Assembly: GCF_012034175.1 (NCBI RefSeq)
Contig: NZ_JAATEJ010000021.1
Location: forward strand, 1-64,000
From: Actinacidiphila epipremni
GTDB lineage: Bacteria; Actinomycetota; Actinomycetes; Streptomycetales; Streptomycetaceae
Direction: 5' to 3'
DNA length: 64,000 nucleotides
Shown here: positions 59,335-64,000 of the stretch, one piece after another
How positions within the stretch are numbered: the stretch's first letter is position 1
How the letters are laid out: every line of letters begins with the position of its first letter
Position numbers and translations under genes: made by a program
The notes under the pieces: model-generated
The model's database searches: none
Seen by the model: only the letters and a program-made list of their open reading frames with translations
What the model was told of the DNA's origin: nothing

Positions 59335-59994
59335 GTGCACGTCCAGGACTGGCTCGACGGCATCCCGCCGGTCGCCGTCTACCTGATGGTGGGTCTGGTG
59401 GTCGGCCTGGAGAGCCTGGGCATCCCGCTGCCCGGCGAGATCGTGCTCATGACGGCGGCCCTGATGTCGTCGCAGGGCCACGCCAACCCCTGGCTGGTCG
59501 CGACGGCGGCGATCATCGGCGCGGTCGGCGGCGACTCGGTCGGCTACGCCATAGGCCACCGCGGCGGGAAACCGCTGCTGGACCGGCTCGGCAGACGCTT
59601 CCCCTCCCACTTCTCGCCGGGCCACGTGGCCACCGCGGAGCGCTCCTTCCAGCGCTGGGGCATGTGGGCGGTCTTCTTCGGCCGCTTCGTCGCCCTGCTG
59701 CGGATCTTCGCCGGCCCGCTCGCCGGCGTCCTGAAGATGCCCTACGGCCGCTTCCTGACCGCCAACGCGCTCGGCGGCATCGTCTGGGCCGGCGGCATCA
59801 CCGCGGTGATCTATTACGTGGGCCAGGTCGCCGAGCCCTGGCTCAAGCGGTTCGGCTACGTCGGGCTCGGCGTCGCGGTGCTCTTCGGCATCGGCTCGCT
59901 GGTGCTCGTCAAGCGGCGGGCGGCCAAGGTCCAGGCCGAGATGACCGCCCCCGCGGAAGAGGTCGAGGTCGCGGCGGCCCAGCCCGGCGACTAG
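59335..59994 (+). CDS. DedA-family membrane protein
   Basis: 219 residues; spans and motifs of DedA: ESLGIPLPGEIVLMTAALM, then GDSVGYAIGHRGGKPLLDRL, FFGRFVALLRIFAGPLAGVL and NALGGIVWAGGITAVIYYVG. The segments E-x-x-x-P-x-P and GR-x-x-x-x-R are conserved residues for proton-coupled lipid carrier transport. The GTG at 59335 follows GGAGGGA at 8 bases; a GTG at 59284 would add 17 residues. Confidence 0.9.
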   Translation: MHVQDWLDGIPPVAVYLMVGLVVGLESLGIPLPGEIVLMTAALMSSQGHANPWLVATAAIIGAVGGDSVGYAIGHRGGKPLLDRLGRRFPSHFSPGHVATAERSFQRWGMWAVFFGRFVALLRIFAGPLAGVLKMPYGRFLTANALGGIVWAGGITAVIYYVGQVAEPWLKRFGYVGLGVAVLFGIGSLVLVKRRAAKVQAEMTAPAEEVEVAAAQPGD

Positions 59995-60083
59995 CCCGGC
60001 CCGCCGTCCCGCTCCTCAGTCCCGCCGACCGCCGGGCGGCCCTCAGCCCCGACCGCCCCCCGGAGCCGCCGCCCGCGGAGCCC

Positions 60084-60710
60084 TCAGCTCCGCCCGTCCC
60101 CGACCGCGTCCCGGTGCACCGCCGCCAGCGCCACGTAATGCTCCGCGTTGAGCCGCACCACCTCGCGCTCCTCCCGCGTCAGCTCCCGCCGCACCTTCGC
60201 CGGCACACCGGCCACCAGTGAGCCGGGCGGCACCTGCATGCCCTGCGGCACCAGCGCCTGCGCGGCCACCAGCGAACCCGCGCCGATCCGCGCGCCGTTC
60301 AGTACCGTCGCGCCCATCCCGACCAGCACGCCGTCCTCGACGACGCAGCCGTGCAGCACCGCGTTGTGGCCGACCGAGACGTTCCCGCCGACGACCACCG
60401 GGAAGCCGAGGTCGGCGTGGACGGAGCAGTTGTCCTGCACATTGGAGCCGGCGCCGATCGTGATCGACTCGCAGTCGCCGCGCAGCACCGCGTGGTACCA
60501 GACGCTCGCCCCGGGCCCGAGGGACACCCGCCCCAGCACCACCGAGGTCGGCGCGGTGTACGCGGCCGGGTCGATCTCGGGCCGCACGCCGAGGATCGCC
60601 GCGACCAGCGCCCCGGCCACCCCGCCGGCCACCCGCCCCGCCGCCCCGCCCGCCGGCTCCCCGGCGCCCTCCGCCGGTGCCGCTTCCCCCGCCCGCGCCT
60701 GCTCCGCCAT
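60084..60710 (-). CDS. Gamma-class carbonic anhydrase-like hexapeptide protein
   Basis: 208 residues: an Ala/Gly leader of about 45 residues, then a left-handed beta-helix. The three zinc-site His are present: one in DNCSVHADLGFP and two in VGHNAVLHGC. The Arg and Gln residues of the active site are seen in VLRGDCESITIG and NVQDN. Family members hydrate CO2, though many actinobacterial members are not tested. The ATG at 60710 is used; a start near the fold (GVRPEIDP) would also make sense. Divergent from the acyltransferase at 60769. Confidence 0.85.
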   Translation of the reverse strand: MAEQARAGEAAPAEGAGEPAGGAAGRVAGGVAGALVAAILGVRPEIDPAAYTAPTSVVLGRVSLGPGASVWYHAVLRGDCESITIGAGSNVQDNCSVHADLGFPVVVGGNVSVGHNAVLHGCVVEDGVLVGMGATVLNGARIGAGSLVAAQALVPQGMQVPPGSLVAGVPAKVRRELTREEREVVRLNAEHYVALAAVHRDAVGDGRS

Positions 60711-60768
60711 CCGTCCGCGTCCTCCGTGCCGGTCCGCCGCTTCCCCCGGCACCGTATACGGTGGCTGC

Positions 60769-61641
60769 GTGCGCAGGAACGAGAACGTGTTCTTCTCCGC
60801 GACCGGCAAGGCGCCCGCGGCCACGCCCGCCGGCCGGCCCGCCGGCGCCGTCGCCGCGGTCGCCGGATGGCGCCGGCGTGCCGCCTCGCGGCTGGTGCAC
60901 CGCGTCTGGCGCTGGGCGCACGAGGCCGGCGCGATCACCGCCGAGCGCCCGGGGCCGCTGCGCTTCCGCCGGATCGGGCCCGGCACCCGGCTCGCGCACC
61001 CGCAGGGCACCGTCTTCGGCGAGCACTGGATCCACCTCGGCGACCACTGCGTCATCGGCGAGCAGGTCACCCTCACCGTCGGCCTGCTCCCGCCCGAGGC
61101 CGCGCCCCCCGGCACCCCCGCCCCCGACTTCGGCCCGGAACCGGTGCTGCGGCTCGGCGACGGCGTGGTCCTGGGCCGCGACAGCCATGTCGTGGCGCTC
61201 GCCCCGATCACGATCGGCGACAACGTCTTCTGCGGCCCCAACGTCTACCTGACGAGCATCAACCACTCCTACGACGACATCACCCGGCCGATCGGCGAGC
61301 AGTGGCCGCGCACCGCGCCGGTCGAGGTCGGCGCCGGCAGCTGGCTCGGCGCCAACTGCGTCATCCTGCCCGGCGCCCGCCTCGGGCGGAACGTGGTGGT
61401 CGCCGCGGGCTCCGTCGTACGCGGCGAGGTGCCGGACTACGCGGTCGTCGCGGGCGCGCCGGCCCGGATCGTACGGCGCTGGGACGCCGGCGCGCAGGGC
61501 TGGGAGCCGCCGCTGCGCACCCCGGCGCCGGCCGTCCCCGTGGCGCCGGCCGAGGAGGCCACCGGGGCGGACCTGGGCGGCAAGGATGCCCCGGGTGGGG
61601 AACTGCTCCCGGCAGCAGGGGAGTTGGAGCAGCAGCCCTGA
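60769..61641 (+). CDS. Hexapeptide-repeat acyltransferase (LbH, MaaA-like)
   Basis: 290 residues. A basic leader of about 60 is followed by a left-handed beta-helix: FGEHWIHLGDHCVIGEQVTL, then LGDGVVLGRDSHVVALAPIT, IGDNVFCGPNVYLTSINHSY, DDITRPIGEQWPRTAPVEVG, and LGANCVILPGARLGRNVVVA. The SINHSYD segment carries the catalytic His expected in maltose/galactoside-type O-acetyltransferases. The acceptor is unknown. The GTG at 60769 lies just after TATACG (60754-60759), so the message may be leaderless. A Pro/Ala tail of about 45 residues follows. Confidence 0.82.
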   Translation: MRRNENVFFSATGKAPAATPAGRPAGAVAAVAGWRRRAASRLVHRVWRWAHEAGAITAERPGPLRFRRIGPGTRLAHPQGTVFGEHWIHLGDHCVIGEQVTLTVGLLPPEAAPPGTPAPDFGPEPVLRLGDGVVLGRDSHVVALAPITIGDNVFCGPNVYLTSINHSYDDITRPIGEQWPRTAPVEVGAGSWLGANCVILPGARLGRNVVVAAGSVVRGEVPDYAVVAGAPARIVRRWDAGAQGWEPPLRTPAPAVPVAPAEEATGADLGGKDAPGGELLPAAGELEQQP

Positions 61642-61677
61642 GCCTGCGGGGAGCCCGCGGTTTGTTAGATTCGCCGC

Positions 61678-62208
61678 ATGCGCGCCCCCATCGGAGACTT
61701 CGACGACGCCCAGCCCGCCACCGAACGCCGCGACCTGCTGCCGCCCCCGGTGGCCGCGGCCGTCACCGCCGAGATGGTCCACGTCGACAGCGACCCGGAG
61801 AAGGCGGACACCGCCGTCTTCGCCGCCACCTACGGCGAGTCGCTGCTGCGCCAGTCGGCGAACTGCGTGGTCGTCGCCGGCAAGCGCGGCCAGGACGTCA
61901 CCCTCGCGGCCTGCGTGGTGCTCTCCCACACACGTGTCGACGTCAACGGCGCGGTGCGCCGCCGGCTCGGCGCGCGCAAGGCGTCCTTCGCGCCGATGGA
62001 GACCGCGGTCGGCGCGACCGGCATGGAGTACGGCGGCATCACCCCGGTGGGCCTGCCCGCCGGCTGGCCGCTGCTGATCGACCCGGCCGTGGTGGAGACC
62101 CCGTGGGTGCTGCTCGGCAGCGGCTTGCGCCGCGGCAAGCTCATCGTGCCCGGCAAGCTGCTCGCCGACCTGCCGAACGCCGAGGTCGTCGACGGCCTCG
62201 GCATCTGA
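61678..62208 (+). CDS. YbaK/EbsC-family aminoacyl-tRNA deacylase-like protein
   Basis: 176 residues; the YbaK/ProX core shows NCVVVAGKRGQDVTLAACVV and ETAVGATGMEYGGITPVGLP. GGITPVGLP is the diagnostic loop. These proteins hydrolyse mischarged aminoacyl-tRNAs such as Cys-tRNA-Pro. It has no editing-domain fusion. The ATG at 61678 has a weak site. Confidence 0.85.
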   Translation: MRAPIGDFDDAQPATERRDLLPPPVAAAVTAEMVHVDSDPEKADTAVFAATYGESLLRQSANCVVVAGKRGQDVTLAACVVLSHTRVDVNGAVRRRLGARKASFAPMETAVGATGMEYGGITPVGLPAGWPLLIDPAVVETPWVLLGSGLRRGKLIVPGKLLADLPNAEVVDGLGI

Positions 62209-62248
62209 CCGCCCCGCCGGACCACCCCCGGCCCGCCGGCCGACGAGC

Positions 62249-62509
62249 TCAACGGCGCAGGCGGTCCCCCACCCAGCGGCTCGGGGCCGCGAGGGCGATC
62301 GCCAGCGGGTTGAAGAAGAACGTACGCACGTCCAGCGGGCGACGAGGGCCGCTGTGCACGGTCACGAATCCGCCGCCGGGGTGAGGAGTCGCCTTCGCCC
62401 GCGCACGGCGTTCCACGGCCGTCGCCAGCGGGTCGCCGACGAGCAGGAGAACCGGAGAGGCCGCGATGACGGCGGCATAGGTGAGGACGCTCACGCGCTT
62501 GGAGGGCAT
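62249..62509 (-). CDS. Small membrane protein, 86 residues
   Basis: Two hydrophobic segments (VLTYAAVIAASPVLLLVG and LDVRTFFFNPLAIALAA) flank a basic loop (ATAVERRARAKATPHPGGG). High third-position GC favours a real gene. The ATG at 62509 has a weak ribosome site. No named family recognised. Confidence 0.5.
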   Translation of the reverse strand: MPSKRVSVLTYAAVIAASPVLLLVGDPLATAVERRARAKATPHPGGGFVTVHSGPRRPLDVRTFFFNPLAIALAAPSRWVGDRLRR

Positions 62510-62588
62510 GACCGTCCAACGTCCCGCGCCCGCAGCACGGTTCCCGCGACGCGGACCGCTCCGACCCCCGGGGCGTAGAAGGACAAGC

Positions 62589-63014
62589 TCAGCCCAGCCG
62601 GGGGATCTCGATCGCGGGGCAGCGGTCCATCACCATCTCCAGGCCCGCCGCCCTCGTCCGCTCGTACGCGGCCTCGTCGATCACCCCGAGCTGGAACCAC
62701 ACCGCCTTCGCGCCGGCCGCGACCGCCTCGTCGGCGACCGCGCCGGCCAGGTCGGAGTTGACGAAGACGTCCACCACGTCCACCGGGAAGGGCACGTCGG
62801 CGAGCGAGGCGTACCCCTGCTCGCCGTGCACCGTCTCCGCCTTGGGGTGGACGGGCACGACGCGCTTGCCGAAGCGCTGGAGCACCGAGGCGACGCCGTA
62901 CGCCGCCCGGGACCGGTTGTTCGACAGGCCCACCACGGCCCAGGTGTCGCCGGACTCCCGCAGGATCCGCCGCACCGCCGCCGCGTCGCCGTACCCGCCG
63001 CCTTGCGTGGCCAT
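62589..63014 (-). CDS. CoA-binding (Rossmann) protein
   Basis: 141 residues; TWAVVGLSNNRSRAAYGVAS, then VVPVHPKAETVHGEQGYASL, DVVDVFVNSDLAGAVADEAV, AVWFQLGVIDEAAYERTRAA and VMDRCPAIEIPRLG. This is the YccU/CoA_binding_2 family, soluble, often binding CoA or nucleotides. No gene-specific role known. The ATG at 63014 follows a GGAAAGGG at long spacing. A further 132 bases separate it from the divergent IMPACT gene. Confidence 0.88.
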   Translation of the reverse strand: MATQGGGYGDAAAVRRILRESGDTWAVVGLSNNRSRAAYGVASVLQRFGKRVVPVHPKAETVHGEQGYASLADVPFPVDVVDVFVNSDLAGAVADEAVAAGAKAVWFQLGVIDEAAYERTRAAGLEMVMDRCPAIEIPRLG

Positions 63015-63146
63015 CGCCGCCCACCGCCCTTTCCGCCTCGTCGTGCACGATCCTGCCCGGTCCCGCACGATCCTGCCTGCTCCTGCCCGGTCAACCGGGA
63101 CCCGGCCGCCGCCATTCCCCGGACGGCCACGCTCTAGGGTGGGGGA

Positions 63147-63773
63147 ATGGCGGACTCGTACCTGACCGTGGCGCGCCGGGGCGTCCACGAGAGCGAGATC
63201 AAGCGCTCCCGCTTCCTGTGCACGCTCGCCCCCGCCGCCGACGAGGGCGCCGCGCAGGCCGTGATCCGCGAGGTCCGCACGGCGCACCCGGCCGCGACGC
63301 ACAACTGCTTCGCGTACGTCATCGGCCCCGACGGACGGCTGCACCGGGCCAGTGACGACGGCGAGCCGGGCGGCACCGCCGGTACGCCGATGCTCCAGGT
63401 GCTGCTCGGCCGCCAGGTGCGCGACACCGTCGCCGTCGTCACCCGCTACTACGGCGGTGTCCAGCTCGGTGCCGGCGGGCTCGCCCGCGCCTACGGCGGC
63501 GCGGTGTCGGCCGCGCTGGACGAGATCGGCACGGTCGAGCGGCGCCGGCTGGTGCTGCTCACGGTCGTCGTGGACCACGCGCGGGCCGGCCGGCTGGAGA
63601 ACGACCTGCGCGCCGCCGGCCGCGCCCTGCGGGACGTCGCGTACGGCGCCGCGGTGACCTTCACCGTCGGGGTGCCGGAGGCGGACGTGCCCGCCTTCAC
63701 GTCCTGGCTCGCCGACGTGACCGCGGGCGCCGCCGCCTGCACGGCGGGCGGCAGCGCCTACGTCGACGGGTGA
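63147..63773 (+). CDS. IMPACT/YigZ-family protein
   Basis: 208 residues; EIKRSRFLCTLAPAADEGAA, then THNCFAYVIGPDGRLHRASD, DGEPGGTAGTPMLQVLLGRQ, and VVTRYYGGVQLGAGGLARAY. The motif DGEPGGTAGTP with RYYGGVQLG is diagnostic. The C-terminal EF-G-like domain (DUF1949) follows from about residue 140. Thought to act in translation-related or stress processes. ATG at 63147. Convergent with the enolase-superfamily gene at the right edge. Confidence 0.93.
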   Translation: MADSYLTVARRGVHESEIKRSRFLCTLAPAADEGAAQAVIREVRTAHPAATHNCFAYVIGPDGRLHRASDDGEPGGTAGTPMLQVLLGRQVRDTVAVVTRYYGGVQLGAGGLARAYGGAVSAALDEIGTVERRRLVLLTVVVDHARAGRLENDLRAAGRALRDVAYGAAVTFTVGVPEADVPAFTSWLADVTAGAAACTAGGSAYVDG

Positions 63774-63780
63774 GGAGCCC

Positions 63781-64000
63781 TCACCAGCGCGGCGACCTGC
63801 CCTCGTACGACGGGTCGATGGAGCGCATGTAGCCGGTGTCGTCCCGGTTGCGCAGCCCGCAGCGCACATACGCCTCGTGCAGTCGCGCCAGCGCGTCCCG
63901 GTCCAGCTCCACCCCCAGCCCCGGTGTGCGCGGCACCCGTACCGAACCGCCGGCGAACTCCAGCGCGCCGGGGACGACGACCTCCTCGGTCTTCCACGGC
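63781..64000 (-). CDS. Enolase-superfamily dehydratase, glucarate dehydratase-like (C-terminal end only)
   Basis: Only the last 72 residues are visible, read as PWKTEEVVVPGALEFAGGSV, then RVPRTPGLGVELDRDALARL, HEAYVRCGLRNRDDTGYMRS and IDPSYEGRSPRW. The pattern G-G-x-V-R-V-P-x-x-PGLGVELDRDALARLHE is the C-terminus of mandelate racemase/muconate lactonising enzyme-type glucarate dehydratases. If so it would make 5-keto-4-deoxyglucarate, the presumed substrate of the KdgD-like enzyme at 15007. The catalytic barrel is outside the window, so the exact substrate is undecided. Confidence 0.65.
   Translation of the reverse strand, partial: PWKTEEVVVPGALEFAGGSVRVPRTPGLGVELDRDALARLHEAYVRCGLRNRDDTGYMRSIDPSYEGRSPRW

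Overview
This window reads as a streptomycete chromosome (Streptomyces or a close Streptomycetaceae relative). Reading frames have almost exclusively G or C at third codon positions, GTG starts are common, neighbouring genes often overlap by ATGA, GTGA or TGATG, lipoprotein binding proteins are numerous, and there is a second, divergent EF-Tu of the Tuf3 type. No rRNA, tRNA, CRISPR array, prophage or intact insertion sequence was seen. One eroded transposase relic lies near 21.1-21.3 kb.

Plant cell-wall and uronate region (1-21 kb). A secreted GH54 arabinofuranosidase runs off the left edge. It is followed by a carbohydrate ABC transporter (1.9-5.1 kb), two secreted pectate lyases (PL1 and RICIN-PL9, minus strand), a second ABC transporter (9.5-12.7 kb), a Gfo/Idh/MocA oxidoreductase, a FadR-type GntR regulator, a KdgD-like DHDPS-family enzyme, an IlvD/Edd sugar-acid dehydratase, a uronate dehydrogenase, and a minus-strand Gfo/Idh-PmoA (DUF6807) pair. 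Together they outline pectin depolymerisation, uptake of products and oxidation of uronate to aldarate and on towards 2-oxoglutarate semialdehyde. A palindrome TCATATATGA occurs before the transporter (one mismatch), before the GntR gene and before the Gfo/Idh-PmoA operon, and is the probable GntR operator.

Copper and respiratory-oxidase region (21.3-30.6 kb). It holds a DUF5134 membrane protein, two related small membrane proteins flanking SCO1 and a CtaG-type protein, an ECF sigma factor, a 69-residue cysteine-cluster protein, a PCuAC chaperone, a Met/Gly-tailed single-span protein and a CopA-type P-ATPase. GGAAC-N16/17-CG promoters occur here, one leaving a nearly leaderless PCuAC message.

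Mixed region (30.6-37.7 kb). A lipoprotein, a secreted clan GH-A hydrolase with CBM2 under a LacI-type operator matching that of the GH54 gene, two coupled micro-ORFs, a secreted alpha/beta-hydrolase with a WxL-like C-terminal domain, and a DUF916 (WxL-interacting-type) membrane protein.

Aromatic acid region (37.9-51.2 kb). A nitrate/sulfonate/taurine-type ABC transporter (minus), a double-length IclR regulator (minus), and a complete protocatechuate branch of the beta-ketoadipate pathway in one operon: pcaI-pcaJ-pcaF-pcaH-pcaG-pcaB-pcaL-pobA. GAACGTTC-type half-sites occur before both the transporter and the pca operon.

Housekeeping-like region (51.5-64 kb). A flavin reductase, a TVP38 protein, Tuf3-type EF-Tu, a spermidine-synthase-like protein, an MFS exporter, a proline-rich membrane-anchored protein, a hotdog thioesterase, a DedA protein, a gamma-carbonic anhydrase, a hexapeptide acyltransferase, a YbaK-type protein, a CoA-binding protein and an IMPACT protein. 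The right edge cuts an enolase-superfamily dehydratase resembling glucarate dehydratase.
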